Under the pieces are notes generated by a model. It searched no databases and was not told the DNA's origin. It saw nothing but the letters and a program-made list of their open reading frames with translations. Below, piece after piece: positions 32,707-43,469 of a stretch of 48,626 nt of DNA. The DNA is taken from positions 79,879 through 128,504 of the forward strand of contig JAPOTT010000050.1 in the NCBI GenBank assembly GCA_026709025.1, written 5' to 3'. The stretch is from a bacterium (GTDB taxonomy: Bacteria > Actinomycetota > Acidimicrobiia > Acidimicrobiales > Bin134). The translations under genes and the position numbers were made by a program. Each line of letters begins with the position of its first letter. Positions within the stretch are counted from its first letter, which is position 1.

Positions 32707-33495
32707 TTAACTAGCAAAACTCAAGGATTGACGGAACTTACCCACCAACTCGCCTAAAGCAATGGGGTCATTATGCTCCAACATACAACGCACCATAGCA
32801 GAGCCCACTACTACCCCATCAGCCACGCTGCACACTTGTTGGGCTTGTTCTGGCGTACCCACTCCTACCCCAACTAGCACCGGCTTATGGGTACGCGCCT
32901 TAAGGCGGGCAGCTATAGCGGTAGCAGATTCCGCTAACGAGCTACGCACCCCGGTTACCCCCAACAAGCCAACCCCGTACACAAACCCCCTGCTGCGTTC
33001 ACAAATGCGCCCCAATCGCTCATCTGAAGCAGTTGGAGCAGCCAACAAAACGGTTTCAACACCTGCGGCATCAGCCGCTTGTACCCACGGGTCTGCTTCC
33101 TCTAAAGGCAAATCCGCCAAGATGGCGGCGGCCACGCCGCAAGAAGCCAGCACTGCCGCAAAGCGCTCCAAGCCGAAGCGAAAAGCAATGTTGTAGTAAG
33201 TCATCACCGCTATGGGCACACCCACATCTAGCTTGCTCAGGGCGTTCAGCACCCCCAGAGGTGTAGCTCCAACGCTCAGCGCTCGCTGGTTGGCTTCTTG
33301 AATAACAGGGCCGTCCATCACAGGATCCGAAAATGGAATGCCCACCTCCAAAGCATCAGCCCCCGAATCTACGGCTGCGGCCAAGCACTCCTGCCACTTA
33401 CCCAAACCCCCTGTGAGGTATGGCACTAGGGCCTTTTCACCACCAGCACAACGGTTACGCAGGGCCAACTCCAAGCTGCCAAGCTCAGCGTTCAC
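32707..33495 (-). CDS. trpA: Tryptophan synthase alpha subunit
   Basis: This 262-residue TIM-barrel enzyme cleaves indole-3-glycerol phosphate to indole and glyceraldehyde 3-phosphate. Catalytic Glu50 and Asp61 are in [18 protein letters not shown], and the phosphate site includes [11 protein letters not shown]. It overlaps trpB by 11 bases and is the last gene of the long his-trp cluster. Confidence 0.97.
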   Translation of the reverse strand: MNAELGSLELALRNRCAGGEKALVPYLTGGLGKWQECLAAAVDSGADALEVGIPFSDPVMDGPVIQEANQRALSVGATPLGVLNALSKLDVGVPIAVMTYYNIAFRFGLERFAAVLASCGVAAAILADLPLEEADPWVQAADAAGVETVLLAAPTASDERLGRICERSRGFVYGVGLLGVTGVRSSLAESATAIAARLKARTHKPVLVGVGVGTPEQAQQVCSVADGVVVGSAMVRCMLEHNDPIALGELVGKFRQSLSFAS

Positions 33496-34642
33496 CCAAG
33501 TGTTCCATCATTTGATCTACGTCTTTGTCGCCTCGCCCGCTCATATTCACCAACACCGTTTTGCCTGCTAGAGAAGCGCAATCGCGCTTTACCCAAGCCA
33601 ACGCATGAGCTGGTTCAAGCGCTGGAATGATGCCCTCGGTGCGCGATAACAGCTCAAATGCGGCCACTACCTCCCAATCCTGTACACACTCATAGCGAGC
33701 GCGCCCTATAGCAGACAGGTGGGCGTGCTCAGGGCCTATGCCCGGGTAATCCAAACCCGCAGATATGGATTCGGCTTCTAGCACTTGGCCTTGTTCATCT
33801 TGCATCAGGTAAGACTTCGAGCCGTGTACCACCCCTGGTGTGCCCCTGCCGATGGCAGCCCCGCCCGCGGGCTCCACCCCAACTAGGCAAGCATCACCAT
33901 CCACAAAACCGCTAAAGATACCTATGGCGTTGCTCCCCCCGCCCACACAAGCCGCAACCACATCTGGATCGCCGCCCAACAGCGCTGCACATTGTGCGCG
34001 AGCTTCGGTGCCAATCACCCGATGCAACTCCCGCACCATCCATGGATAAGGATGCGGGCCCATCGCCGAGCCCAAACAGTAGTGGGAGGTTTGCAGCGTA
34101 GCTACCCAATCTCGCATGGCCTCGTTGATGGCATCTTTGAGGGTACGGCTACCAGAAACCGCGGCGCGCACCTCAGCCCCCAAAAGCTTCATCCGAAACA
34201 CGTTGAGGGCTTGGCGAGCTATGTCCACCTCACCCATATACACCACGCACTCCAAGCCCAAAAGCGCTGCAGCAGTAGCAGTAGCTACCCCGTGCTGGCC
34301 TGCGCCGGTTTCAGCCACAAGGCGGGTTTTACCCATTCGTACAGCTAACAGCGCTTGGCCTAACACGTTGTTGATCTTGTGCGAACCGGTGTGATTTAAA
34401 TCCTCACGCTTGAGCAGCAGCCGCAAACCCAACTCTTCAGATAAACGCTTGCACTCGGTTATTGGCGAGGGTCGACCGGCGTAGTCTGCTAACAGCCGAT
34501 TTAGCTCATTGGTAAACTCGGCATCTGCCCAGGCCGAGCGAAAAGCGGCCTCCAACTCCTCACACGCTGGCACCAACGTTTCTGGCACAAACCTGCCGCC
34601 AAAGTCTCCAAAACGCCCTGCTTGAGGCTCTGTCATGGTCAC
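33485..34642 (-). CDS. trpB: Tryptophan synthase beta subunit
   Basis: This 385-residue PLP enzyme joins indole and serine. Lys89 in HTGSHKINN holds PLP and GGGSNA is the phosphate-binding loop. Start is GTG 34642 (forming GTGA with the trpF stop) or ATG 34636. It has the normal TrpB1 length and is coupled to trpF and trpA. Confidence 0.97.
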   Translation of the reverse strand: MTMTEPQAGRFGDFGGRFVPETLVPACEELEAAFRSAWADAEFTNELNRLLADYAGRPSPITECKRLSEELGLRLLLKREDLNHTGSHKINNVLGQALLAVRMGKTRLVAETGAGQHGVATATAAALLGLECVVYMGEVDIARQALNVFRMKLLGAEVRAAVSGSRTLKDAINEAMRDWVATLQTSHYCLGSAMGPHPYPWMVRELHRVIGTEARAQCAALLGGDPDVVAACVGGGSNAIGIFSGFVDGDACLVGVEPAGGAAIGRGTPGVVHGSKSYLMQDEQGQVLEAESISAGLDYPGIGPEHAHLSAIGRARYECVQDWEVVAAFELLSRTEGIIPALEPAHALAWVKRDCASLAGKTVLVNMSGRGDKDVDQMMEHLGER

Positions 34643-35376
34643 GACACACCTTCTTCGGACCAGTTATAGGGATGCTCATCACCGTGATGCTTCTTTGGCA
34701 CAAAGCCAACACTGCGTGAGCTACTAGAACTGTGTGATGCGCCAACACCCGAGGCGGGAGCGTCGGCAGATGCAGCTTGGGCTTTGCGCACTGTCTCAAT
34801 GAAGGCTCGCATCCTCACTGGATCTTTGCGTCCTGGAGAAACCTCTACCCCGCTAGACACATCCACGCCCCAAGGCCGGGCCTTAGCAATGGCCATCAAC
34901 ACATTGTTGGCGGTCAGCCCTCCCGCCATGATCAGCTTCACCCCGCCGGGGGCATTTTCTGCCAACGACCAGTCAAACACCTCACCCGAGCCCGGGGTTT
35001 CAGAATCCACCAAAACCATGTCTGCGCCATAGGAATGGGCATGCAACAATGCATGACTACCCCCAGCAAACGCCTTAATCACAACCGGAACCTGCGCCCG
35101 CACCTGCTTGGTTACAGCAACGCTCTCAGCCCCATGTAGTTGTGCAGCCTTCAAACCACAGCGGTGGGTTATCTCCACCACTCGCTCGGGGGTTTCGTTG
35201 CGAAACACGCCCACAGTTAGCACTTCTGGCGAAAGACGGCTAACTATGGCTTGCACATGCGTGGGCGGTACTTGGCGTGGCGAAGGGGCAAACACAAAAC
35301 CAAGCGCATCAGCACCTAAAGCAGAGGCCAAAAGAGCATCATCGGTGGTGGTAATTCCGCAGATCTTGATAAACAC
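34639..35376 (-). CDS. trpF: Phosphoribosylanthranilate isomerase with C-terminal tail
   Basis: This is a TIM-barrel isomerase of the tryptophan pathway. It has 245 residues, where ~205 is typical. The core shows [16 protein letters not shown] with Cys at position 6, [15 protein letters not shown], and the phosphate loop [12 protein letters not shown]. The extra ~45-residue tail is Ser/His-rich and unlike the family. The start is GTG 35376, 26 bases after ygfZ. It overlaps trpB by four bases. Confidence 0.93.
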   Translation of the reverse strand: MFIKICGITTTDDALLASALGADALGFVFAPSPRQVPPTHVQAIVSRLSPEVLTVGVFRNETPERVVEITHRCGLKAAQLHGAESVAVTKQVRAQVPVVIKAFAGGSHALLHAHSYGADMVLVDSETPGSGEVFDWSLAENAPGGVKLIMAGGLTANNVLMAIAKARPWGVDVSSGVEVSPGRKDPVRMRAFIETVRKAQAASADAPASGVGASHSSSSSRSVGFVPKKHHGDEHPYNWSEEGVS

Positions 35377-35402
35377 TGCCCCTAAACCTACCGGCTCAAC
35401 TG

Positions 35403-36266
35403 TCAGCGAGGCACCGGCGATGCGACAGCTTCATTACCAGCAACCATCACCATAGCTGGCATAGCTACAGATCTCTTTATGTAGCCCAACGCAACCTTAC
35501 GTTGCCCAACGCCATCAACAGCCACGCTTGTAATCATTCCAATCTCGTTTTCATGTTCATCGCAGATCACATCTTTGTGAGCTACGGCTGCGGTTTGGTG
35601 CAAGCTCAGCACCCGCAGATAACGAGGCGCTGTGTTGCCCCTTGAGTTCATGCGCGCCACAAGCTCCTGACCAGTAAAACAACCTTTGGTAAAGCTCACG
35701 GTGTGTGCAACGATCTCAGCCTCAGCAGGAATGGTTCGTTGATCGATGTCTACCCCCATGCGCGGCCACCCAACCGTAATGCGGTGTGCGTCAAAGGTAT
35801 GCTCATCCATCTGGGGCAACTCCTCTGACACCTCTATATCAACCCCCAAATAGTCCACACCTCCCTTAGGGCACACCCCACGCACCTCATGGCCTTTTAC
35901 TGCCACTAGGTGATCTTGATAACCCCTGATCGACATGCAACCCCACCGAACCGGCTCAAGGGTTGCTTTTGTTCGCAACATAAAGCGATCTAGGCGTTCT
36001 AGCAACGGCCCAAGCAGGCCATCTGTGTCTAAAACAAAGTGCTCTGGCCCCAGTCGGCTAACCCTCACAAAGGCATCTATCCGCCCTTGAGGTGCCAAAA
36101 CAAGCGACCAAGCCGACTGTTGAGGTGCCAACGCTGCCACATCTTGGGTGAGCTGCCCCTGTAGGAAGGCTTCGGCATCTGAGCCGGTTACAGCTAACAT
36201 GCTGCGCGGCATCACACACCATGCAGCGCTAACGCCTAAGTCCACCGCTGCGGCCTGTGAACTCAT
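35403..36266 (-). CDS. ygfZ: YgfZ/GcvT-like folate-binding Fe-S maintenance protein
   Basis: This 287-residue protein is of the GcvT-like fold with the diagnostic YgfZ motif KGCFTGQE (194-201, Cys196). YgfZ binds tetrahydrofolate and supports the assembly or repair of certain Fe-S enzymes. Its start overlaps the trpE stop (ATGA) and it lies inside the trp run, an unexpected place. The nearby cysteine desulfurase and NifU-type genes are related in function. Confidence 0.93.
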   Translation of the reverse strand: MSSQAAAVDLGVSAAWCVMPRSMLAVTGSDAEAFLQGQLTQDVAALAPQQSAWSLVLAPQGRIDAFVRVSRLGPEHFVLDTDGLLGPLLERLDRFMLRTKATLEPVRWGCMSIRGYQDHLVAVKGHEVRGVCPKGGVDYLGVDIEVSEELPQMDEHTFDAHRITVGWPRMGVDIDQRTIPAEAEIVAHTVSFTKGCFTGQELVARMNSRGNTAPRYLRVLSLHQTAAVAHKDVICDEHENEIGMITSVAVDGVGQRKVALGYIKRSVAMPAMVMVAGNEAVASPVPR

Positions 36267-37822
36267 ACCTCTCCTTTCAGCCGGTCACGCCTAGTTGCTG
36301 CTTGCTGGTGGTTCGCGCGGCGCTGCTGGCTCATGCGTCGGGCCGCAGGCACCGTTGCCAGCAAAGCACGGGCTTTGTTACGGCATTCTTGGTCTTCTTG
36401 GGCAGCCACGCTGTCGGCCACAATACCAGCACCGGCTTGCACCGAAGCTTTTTGACCCCGTATCACCATGGTTCGTATGGCAATGGCCGTATCGATGTTG
36501 CCTGAGAAGTCCAAATAGCCCACTACCCCAGCATAAGGCCCTCGCTTTGTGGGCTCTAGGTTATCTATGATCTCCATGGCCCGCACCTTAGGAGCCCCCG
36601 ATACCGTGCCCGCTGGCAGCGTGGCCCGCAACACATCTGTGGGTGTACGCCCATGGCCGAGCGTGCCTGACACCTGTGAGGTAAGGTGCATAACATGGCT
36701 ATAGCGCTCTAGCGTCATGGTCTCATCCACCTGCTCAGAGCCAAACTCCACCACCCTACCCACGTCGTTGCGAGCCAAATCCAACAGCATTATGTGCTCA
36801 GCCACCTCTTTGGGATGCTCTAACAACTCAGCACCCAAACGACGATCCTCGGCTTCGGTGCTACCCCGGCGACGCGTGCCAGCAATGGGCCGGGAGATAA
36901 CCCGACCGTCCAACAACTGCACCATGGGTTCGGGCGAACATCCCACCAAGGTCACCTCTGGCAGTCGCACGAAGTACATGTAGGGGCTGGGGTTCACCTG
37001 TCGCAATGCACGATACACATCAAAGGGTTCAGCTTCTAGCTCAAAATCAAAGCGCTGCGAAAGCACCACTTGGAAGATATCGCCAGCCAAAATGTGTTCT
37101 TTGGCCACCTCCACCGCCTCGCAGTACCCCACAGTGCCCATAGAAGACACCACCTCTGGCAGCTCATCGGTAAGCTGTGGGGGTTCCAACAAGGGCTCTT
37201 CGCTAACCCGAGCCCCGTCTTGGGCTAGTGCATCTAACGAAGCGACTGCTTTGTCGTAAGCCTCGTCCATTTGAGCCCCATCGGCATCTGGGGGAATGAT
37301 TACGTTCTCGATCAGCATCACGCGCTGGCGCCAGTGGTCAAAAACGGCCAGCTGCCCGATAGCCGACACCACAGCATCCGGCAAGCTTTGATCGTCTGTG
37401 GGCACATTGGGCAGGTGCTCTACCTCTCGCACCACGTCATAGCCCAAATAACCCACCAAGCCGCCATGTAAGGGTGGCAGCTCCGCAATCGCAGGCGAAC
37501 GCCATCTGTCCAAGATGTGTTCTATGGCACTCAAGATGCCCTTATCTAGCGGGGTTCCCTCTGGGATCGGCCCGGTAACATCCACATTTTGGCCCCACGC
37601 CACAAGCGTGGCCAGCGGACGGCGCCCCAAAAACGAAAACCGGCTCCAGCGCTCTCCGTGTTCAACAGACTCCAACAAAAACCCGGGCTCTGTGCCAACC
37701 ACTCTGCCAAAAGCTGCTACCGGTGTGGTTAGATCGGCAACCAACTCCCGCCAAACCGGTACCACCGTCCATTGTGTACCAAGTCGCCGAAACTCCGCCC
37801 TGTCTGGTTTAACTACGCTCAT
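36263..37822 (-). CDS. trpE: Anthranilate synthase component I
   Basis: This 519-residue chorismate-utilising enzyme makes anthranilate from chorismate with ammonia supplied by TrpG. The C-terminal catalytic part has PSPYMYFVRLPEVTLVG, PIAGTRRRGSTEAEDRRL and GTVSGAPKVRAMEIIDNLE. The N-terminal LLESVEHGERWSRFSFLG contains the feedback-binding LLES motif, so tryptophan inhibition is likely. No trpG, trpD or trpC is in the window. It precedes ygfZ. Confidence 0.96.
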   Translation of the reverse strand: MSVVKPDRAEFRRLGTQWTVVPVWRELVADLTTPVAAFGRVVGTEPGFLLESVEHGERWSRFSFLGRRPLATLVAWGQNVDVTGPIPEGTPLDKGILSAIEHILDRWRSPAIAELPPLHGGLVGYLGYDVVREVEHLPNVPTDDQSLPDAVVSAIGQLAVFDHWRQRVMLIENVIIPPDADGAQMDEAYDKAVASLDALAQDGARVSEEPLLEPPQLTDELPEVVSSMGTVGYCEAVEVAKEHILAGDIFQVVLSQRFDFELEAEPFDVYRALRQVNPSPYMYFVRLPEVTLVGCSPEPMVQLLDGRVISRPIAGTRRRGSTEAEDRRLGAELLEHPKEVAEHIMLLDLARNDVGRVVEFGSEQVDETMTLERYSHVMHLTSQVSGTLGHGRTPTDVLRATLPAGTVSGAPKVRAMEIIDNLEPTKRGPYAGVVGYLDFSGNIDTAIAIRTMVIRGQKASVQAGAGIVADSVAAQEDQECRNKARALLATVPAARRMSQQRRANHQQAATRRDRLKGEV

Positions 37823-37848
37823 CTAACACACAAGGTCACACAAAGGGC

Positions 37849-38232
37849 TCACTGCTTGTTATCTGCAACCGGTTCGTCAAACGACCTAAAAAAACAAGAG
37901 TACTCACCAGTGTGACAAGCCCCTCTACCTTCTTGTTCCACCACAAACAACAAGGTGTCCCCGTCGCAGTCATAAAATGCACTGCGGACGTATTGGCGAT
38001 CGCCAGAGGTCTCACCCTTGCACCAGTACTCTTGACGAGAACGGCTCCAGAACCAAGTTCGACCAGTTTCTAAAGTGCGCTTTAGCGATTCGGAATTCAT
38101 CCAAGCCAGCATCAACACTTGACCGTTGCGGTTGTCTTGCACGATGGCTGGAACTAACCCATCGGAGTTGAAGCTCACCTGCTCAAGACTGCCTTCTGCA
38201 ATGTTTATGGGAGTGGTTTCGGGCATCTGCAT
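37849..38232 (-). CDS. hisI: Phosphoribosyl-AMP cyclohydrolase
   Basis: This 127-residue Zn enzyme opens the adenine ring of PR-AMP in histidine synthesis. The motifs [20 protein letters not shown] and [10 protein letters not shown] and the zinc-binding cysteines in [12 protein letters not shown] are all present. No fused HisE domain follows. It starts 11 bases after hisF and is the last his gene before trpE. Confidence 0.97.
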   Translation of the reverse strand: MQMPETTPINIAEGSLEQVSFNSDGLVPAIVQDNRNGQVLMLAWMNSESLKRTLETGRTWFWSRSRQEYWCKGETSGDRQYVRSAFYDCDGDTLLFVVEQEGRGACHTGEYSCFFRSFDEPVADNKQ

Positions 38233-38243
38233 AGCTTATTTGC

Positions 38244-39056
38244 TCAGGCCAACGCGGGCCGTACTGCTATGCCAGCTGCGCTCATATATGCTTTGGCCTC
38301 GGCCACCGTATGTGCGCCAAAGTGGAAGATAGAAGCAGCCAATACCGCATCGGCACCGCCTGTAACCACGCCCTCTACCAAGTGCTCTAGGGTGCCCACA
38401 CCACCGCTAGCAATCACCGGCACTCCTACGGCCTCGACCACTGCCCGGGTTAGCTCCAAGTCAAAACCATCGCGGGTACCGTCTCTATCCATAGAGGTGA
38501 GCATTATCTCCCCAGCCCCCAACTCGGTTACACCGATGGCATAGGCAATCGCATCTATCCCTGTGGCTGTGCGGCCCCCGTGGGTATACACCTCAAAGGC
38601 AAAAGAACCGCCGTGAGTGCGACGTGCATCAATGGATACCACAGCACATTGGCTGCCAAACTCATAGGCTATCTCAGCCACCAACTCGGGGCGCTGCACC
38701 GCAGCGGTATTGACCGACACCTTGTCTGCACCGGCTCGCAGCAGCTTACGGGCATCGTCAGCGCTGCGTATTCCCCCGCCAATGGTAAAGGGGATAAAAA
38801 CCTCCTCGGCTGTGCGATGCACAAGGTCTAGGGTGGTATCTCGCTGATCTGAGGATGCGGTTATGTCCAAAAAAACCACCTCATCGGCACCCTGTTGGTC
38901 GTAACGAGCTGCTAACTCTACAGGGTCGCCAGCATCAGTGAGATCCACAAAATTAACTCCCTTAACTACCCTGCCAGCCTCCACATCCAAACATGGGATG
39001 ATTCGGGCGTTACAAACCACAGGGGGTAACTCGCTTTTAGGGCTTGGCGCGCTCAC
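38244..39056 (-). CDS. hisF: Imidazole glycerol phosphate synthase cyclase subunit
   Basis: This 270-residue TIM-barrel enzyme forms imidazole glycerol phosphate with ammonia from HisH. The catalytic Asp pair is seen in [15 protein letters not shown] and [14 protein letters not shown]. The [17 protein letters not shown] phosphate loop and ASGGVG are normal. The start is GTG 39056, overlapping the hisA stop by four bases (GTGA). Confidence 0.97.
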   Translation of the reverse strand: MSAPSPKSELPPVVCNARIIPCLDVEAGRVVKGVNFVDLTDAGDPVELAARYDQQGADEVVFLDITASSDQRDTTLDLVHRTAEEVFIPFTIGGGIRSADDARKLLRAGADKVSVNTAAVQRPELVAEIAYEFGSQCAVVSIDARRTHGGSFAFEVYTHGGRTATGIDAIAYAIGVTELGAGEIMLTSMDRDGTRDGFDLELTRAVVEAVGVPVIASGGVGTLEHLVEGVVTGGADAVLAASIFHFGAHTVAEAKAYMSAAGIAVRPALA

Positions 39057-39823
39057 TTAGCCTGCTCAGGGGGTTTAGCTTTCCGGGTTCTACCAACAGC
39101 TTCAACCAACGTATCTGTGGCTTCGGCCACGCCAAAGCGCCCCTCATATAACGCTCTACCCACAATCACCCCCGCTAAGCGGCGGTTTTTGTGCCCTAAA
39201 CCTGCCAAAACGCTCAAATCCACAAGGCTAGAAACCCCGCCCGAGGCAATCACATCTAGCTCTGTGGCACCTAGCACCTCAGCTAAGCCATCTGTATCGG
39301 GGCCTAACATGGTGCCATCGCGCGATATTTCGGTTACCACAACAGCCTCAGCCCCAGAGGATTCAAATCGTTGCGCCAGCTCCAGCAAATCGCCGCCCCC
39401 ACGCTGTTCCCAGCCGTGCGTAGCCAAATCTTTGCCTCTAGCATCTAGGCCAACCGCTACCCGATATTTGCCAGCAACCTCACCAACCAAATCGGGTTTC
39501 TCCACCGCCGCTGTGCCAATAACCACCCTTGTAGCCCCAGCATCCACCAAAGCCGCAGCAGCTTTTAAGCTGCGTACACCTCCCCCCGTCTGCACTGGCA
39601 CATCTGTCGCAGCAGCGATGGCCGCGATAACCTCCAGATTCACCAACTCCCCGCTGCGGGCTGCATCTAAATCCACCACATGCAGCCAGCTTGCACCTTC
39701 GCTTGTAAACCTAAGTGCCTGCTCTACAGGGTCTTCGTTGTAAGCAGTCTCTGCCTCATACGAACCCTGATACAGCCGCACACAGCGTCCGCCACGCAAA
39801 TCTATTGCCGGATAAAGCTGCAT
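39053..39823 (-). CDS. hisA: ProFAR isomerase
   Basis: This TIM-barrel isomerase acts in the histidine pathway. I use ATG 39823, seven bases after the hisH stop, giving 256 residues beginning [20 protein letters not shown], rather than the longer upstream frame that overlaps hisH. Asp8 and the [13 protein letters not shown] motif hold the catalytic Asp residues. In many actinobacteria this protein (PriA) also performs the TrpF reaction, but a separate trpF here makes a single function likely. Confidence 0.95.
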   Translation of the reverse strand: MQLYPAIDLRGGRCVRLYQGSYEAETAYNEDPVEQALRFTSEGASWLHVVDLDAARSGELVNLEVIAAIAAATDVPVQTGGGVRSLKAAAALVDAGATRVVIGTAAVEKPDLVGEVAGKYRVAVGLDARGKDLATHGWEQRGGGDLLELAQRFESSGAEAVVVTEISRDGTMLGPDTDGLAEVLGATELDVIASGGVSSLVDLSVLAGLGHKNRRLAGVIVGRALYEGRFGVAEATDTLVEAVGRTRKAKPPEQAK

Positions 39824-39830
39824 CTGCGCC

Positions 39831-40469
39831 CTAAGCGGCTGCAGCTTGGGTTTGACGCACAAAGTTGGCCAACAGCGTCAAACCTGGCCCAGACGATTTC
39901 TCGGGATGAAACTGCGTGGCGCACACGTTGCGCTTAGCCACCACTGCTGGCACCGGCCCTCCATAATCGCACACAGCCACAACATTGGGCGACATGGGCA
40001 CGCAGTAGGAATGCACAAAGTAAACCCATGCCCCCTCCAAACCTTGCAGCACGAAAGGCACGCTCGCAGCTGCTCTTGACCCAACGAAATCCAAGCGGTT
40101 CCATTGCATCTGTGGCCGCTTCACGTTGCCCTTTAGCAACTTCACAGTGCCCTCTAACACCCCTAGCCCCGCCATGTTTGGTGCCTCCTCAGAGCCCTCA
40201 TACAGAAGCTGCAAACCAATGCAGATTCCCAAAAACGGACGGCCGTCATCTGTAGCGGCGCGGGCGGGCTCATCCAAACCACTGCGCCGCAATGCCTCCA
40301 TACAAGGCCCAAAGGCACCCACCCCAGGTAACACCACACCCGCAGCATCGGCAATCAGCTTTGCATCGGCGGTGAGGCGAGCATCTGCACCCATGCGTTG
40401 TAAAGCTTTTTGAGCCGAACGTAAGTTGCCGATGCCGTAGTCCAGCACCGCAATCAAAGGTGCGCTCAC
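39831..40469 (-). CDS. hisH: Imidazole glycerol phosphate synthase glutaminase subunit
   Basis: This 212-residue class I glutamine amidotransferase has catalytic Cys83 (LGICIGLQLL) and the His188/Glu190 pair (TQFHPEKS). It supplies ammonia to HisF. The start overlaps the hisB stop by four bases. Order hisB-hisH-hisA-hisF is the common arrangement. Confidence 0.97.
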   Translation of the reverse strand: MSAPLIAVLDYGIGNLRSAQKALQRMGADARLTADAKLIADAAGVVLPGVGAFGPCMEALRRSGLDEPARAATDDGRPFLGICIGLQLLYEGSEEAPNMAGLGVLEGTVKLLKGNVKRPQMQWNRLDFVGSRAAASVPFVLQGLEGAWVYFVHSYCVPMSPNVVAVCDYGGPVPAVVAKRNVCATQFHPEKSSGPGLTLLANFVRQTQAAAA

Positions 40470-41074
40470 AGCACGCCCTTAGTGGAGGGAATGCCGACAC
40501 CTTCAACCCGCACCGCATCACGCAGGGCTCTAGCAACTGCCTTAAAGCTAGCTTCGATAATGTGATGCGTGTTGCGCCCCCTCACCAAAACGATGTGCAA
40601 CGTCAATGCCGCAGAGGTGGCAAAGGCCCGCCAAAACTCCTCACAAAGCTGCGGGTCAAAGGGAGGATCGCTCAGTATCTTCTCACCCGGGGGCGACACT
40701 TCGTAGTGCAAAAACGGCCGCCCCGAAAGGTCTACCACCGCCTCAACAACCGCCTCATCAAGCGGCACCGCAATGGAGGCAAAACGTCTTACCCCGGCTT
40801 TGTCGCCCAGCGCCTCCGCGAAACAAGAGCCCAACAAAATACCCACATCCTCCACAGTGTGGTGGGCATCAATCTCCAAGTCGCCTTGGGCATCCACCCG
40901 TAAATCAAATCCGCCGTGGCGACCAAGTTGGCTCAACATGTGATCAAAAAACGGCAAACCGGTTGCAGCTTCACCTTGCCCGGTGCCATCTAAGGTGATG
41001 GCAATGTTTATGTTGGTTTCTGCGGTGCTACGCGCTGCGGTTGCGCTGCGTGCGGGCATGTGGGCTTGGGTCAT
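40466..41074 (-). CDS. hisB: Imidazoleglycerol-phosphate dehydratase
   Basis: This 202-residue enzyme (no fused phosphatase) dehydrates imidazoleglycerol phosphate. The metal-binding motifs LPFFDHMLSQLGRHGGFD, DAHHTVEDVGI and TNHHIIEA-type NTHHIIEASFKA are present. It overlaps hisC and hisH by four bases each, showing tight coupling. Confidence 0.97.
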   Translation of the reverse strand: MTQAHMPARSATAARSTAETNINIAITLDGTGQGEAATGLPFFDHMLSQLGRHGGFDLRVDAQGDLEIDAHHTVEDVGILLGSCFAEALGDKAGVRRFASIAVPLDEAVVEAVVDLSGRPFLHYEVSPPGEKILSDPPFDPQLCEEFWRAFATSAALTLHIVLVRGRNTHHIIEASFKAVARALRDAVRVEGVGIPSTKGVL

Positions 41075-42174
41075 TGCTTTACCTCGCTAAGCACATCACT
41101 AAGGGCCGACAAAAAAGCATCGTTTTCGGTTTTGGTGCCCACGGTAACCCGCAAGCACCCAGATAAGTTGGGCCAAGAGGCGCAGTTCCTCACCAGTACT
41201 GAGCGCTCTAAGAGCTCCTCCCACACCTTTTGACCATCTCCATGGTTGGGCCTGAACAAGATGAAGTTGGCACCAGAGGGCCACTGTTGCACCTCAAGGC
41301 TACCTAATGCTACTGCTAAACGCTCTCGCTCTTTTGTCAACTCGGCCACACGTTGGGACATCTCTGTGTGATACTCCAGCGCCAAACATCCTGCTATTTG
41401 CTTGAAGGAGTCTAAGTGATACGGCAAGGCCACCTTGTCCAATGCGGCCACCACCCAACTTGGGGCAATCAGGTAGCCTAAGCGCGCTGCAGCCATAGAC
41501 CATGTTTTGGAGTATGTGCGAGCTACGGCTAACGGACGAGCTTCATCTATCATGCCAATGGCGCTGTGGGTAGCAAACTGGCCATAAGCCTCATCCACCA
41601 GCAAAAGCCCACCTAGCACGGTCACTTCTGCTAGCAGCGTGTCGGTACACTCTGGAGCATCCACCGTGCCGGTGGGATTGTTGGGCGAGCACAAAAACGT
41701 CACTGCGGGGCGCTCGGCCGCAAGCGTGTCTATAGCATGGGTCAAGTCGATGCTGAAGTCCTCGCAGCGCTGCGCTGCCACCACCTCGGTAGCAGCAAGC
41801 CGCGCTATGTGCGAGTGCAGCGCATAGGTGGGTTCAAACACCAGGGCTTTTCGAGTTGGGCCACCAAAGGCCAGCATCACCGCCTGCAAAACCTCGTTAG
41901 ACCCGTTGGCCGCAAAAACCTGCTCTGAAGCTACGCCTTCATGTTGGGCAATGGCTGCACGAAGCTTGGTTGCGCTGCGGTCGGGGTAGCGGTTCCACGC
42001 AATCTGGTTTTGGGCAGCTTGGAGCGCTCCTAGCCATGCCTGCGGTGGCATCACCGGCGACTCGTTGGTGTTCAGCCGCACCCGCACATCAATCTGAGGC
42101 GAGTGATAGCCCTCCATCAGCGCCACGTTTTCCCTCACGGTCACTCTAGGCTCTGGCACTGTAACCCCGGTCAC
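41071..42174 (-). CDS. hisC: Histidinol-phosphate aminotransferase
   Basis: This 367-residue PLP aminotransferase (fold type I) has PLP lysine in ARTYSKTWSMAAARLGYLI, NPTGT in LCSPNNPTGTVDAPE and LLVDEAYGQF. It converts imidazole acetol phosphate to histidinol phosphate. Overlaps of four bases with hisD and hisB support one transcript. Confidence 0.96.
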   Translation of the reverse strand: MTGVTVPEPRVTVRENVALMEGYHSPQIDVRVRLNTNESPVMPPQAWLGALQAAQNQIAWNRYPDRSATKLRAAIAQHEGVASEQVFAANGSNEVLQAVMLAFGGPTRKALVFEPTYALHSHIARLAATEVVAAQRCEDFSIDLTHAIDTLAAERPAVTFLCSPNNPTGTVDAPECTDTLLAEVTVLGGLLLVDEAYGQFATHSAIGMIDEARPLAVARTYSKTWSMAAARLGYLIAPSWVVAALDKVALPYHLDSFKQIAGCLALEYHTEMSQRVAELTKERERLAVALGSLEVQQWPSGANFILFRPNHGDGQKVWEELLERSVLVRNCASWPNLSGCLRVTVGTKTENDAFLSALSDVLSEVKQ

Positions 42175-43469
42175 TTAAAGCCTTCAGCTAAGTGGTCTGT
42201 TCGCAACCGAACGGATTGAGCATGTGCGTCTAAGCCCTCGGCTTTGGCTATGGCCATCAGATGGTTGCCGCAACCCTTCAAGCCTTCGGCAGACACCGTT
42301 ATCTCATGCATGGTTTTCACAAAATCCCGCACGCCCAGCGCCCCACCAAAGCGGGCGCTGCCGTTGGTAGGCAGCACATGAGATGGTCCAGCCAAATAAT
42401 CCCCAACAGATGCCGGTGCCATCGGGCCGCTAAAGATAGCCCCAGCGTTGCATACATCAGCAATCACCGCTTGCGGGTCGGCGGTCATAACCTGTAGGTG
42501 TTCTGGCGCGATTGCGTTCACCACCGCAGCTGCGGCCTGAGCGTCATCTACCAACACAATATGGCCGCTTCGCTCAAAGGTGGCTGCTATGTCGTCTCGA
42601 CGCGCAGCTTTGGTACACAACTCGCTCACAGCGGTTTCAACGGCATCGGCCACCTCGTCATCAAAGGTAACCAACCATGCCAAACCGTCGGGTCCGTGTT
42701 CGGCTTGCACCATCAAATCTATGGCTCCATAGCTAGCCGGAACAGATGCATCAGCCACCACCACCACCTCAGATGGCCCCGCAAACGCAGCTGGCACACC
42801 CACCTTAGAAGCCACTAGCTGCTTGGCCGTAGCCACATACACATTGCCGGGCCCAACAATCACATCAACTGGCATAACAGACTCTGTGCCATAAGCCATG
42901 GCTGCGATGGCCTGAGCCCCACCCAGGCTATACACCTCCTCAACACCAGCAATGGCTGCTGCTGCCAAAGTAACGTCTGCCACTTGACCATCTGGGCCCG
43001 GCGGCACACACAGCACAACCTGGCCTACTCCTGCGGCCTTAGCAGGCAGTGCTGTCATCAAAACGGTGGAAGGATAAGCTGCCCGCCCACCGGGTACATA
43101 ACAACCAGCCCGACCCACCGGCTGATCCCAACTACGCACGGTGATACCGTTGAGTTCACTGGCATGTTCAGCCGTTACCTGATGGGCGTGAAACTCCGCC
43201 ACGTTTTGTGCAGCCGCCTCCAATGCCACCCGCAAATCAGGTGTAATCTTGTTGAGCGATGCTTGGATTGTTGCGCTAGACACCCGCAGCTGAGCCAACC
43301 TAACGCCGTCTAGCTGTTCTGTGTAGCTCAGCAGAGCCTCGTCACCGGTTCGGGCTACCGCATCCACAATCTGGCGCACCGTGGCTACCACATCTTCAGG
43401 TACCTGTTCGGGACGTGGTAATAGGCGCGCAACATCAGCCACACCCCGCAGATCCAATCGATTGAGCAC
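42171..43469 (-). CDS. hisD: Histidinol dehydrogenase
   Basis: This 432-residue Zn enzyme oxidises histidinol to histidine in two NAD-dependent steps. Motifs GCYVPGGRAAYPSTVLMTALPAKAAGV, GPGNVYVATAKQLV, AEHGPDG and the C-terminal HVLPTNGSARFGGALGVRDF are present. The start is GTG 43469, overlapping the mnmA stop (TAGTG). It is the first his gene in the run. Confidence 0.97.
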   Translation of the reverse strand: MLNRLDLRGVADVARLLPRPEQVPEDVVATVRQIVDAVARTGDEALLSYTEQLDGVRLAQLRVSSATIQASLNKITPDLRVALEAAAQNVAEFHAHQVTAEHASELNGITVRSWDQPVGRAGCYVPGGRAAYPSTVLMTALPAKAAGVGQVVLCVPPGPDGQVADVTLAAAAIAGVEEVYSLGGAQAIAAMAYGTESVMPVDVIVGPGNVYVATAKQLVASKVGVPAAFAGPSEVVVVADASVPASYGAIDLMVQAEHGPDGLAWLVTFDDEVADAVETAVSELCTKAARRDDIAATFERSGHIVLVDDAQAAAAVVNAIAPEHLQVMTADPQAVIADVCNAGAIFSGPMAPASVGDYLAGPSHVLPTNGSARFGGALGVRDFVKTMHEITVSAEGLKGCGNHLMAIAKAEGLDAHAQSVRLRTDHLAEGFK

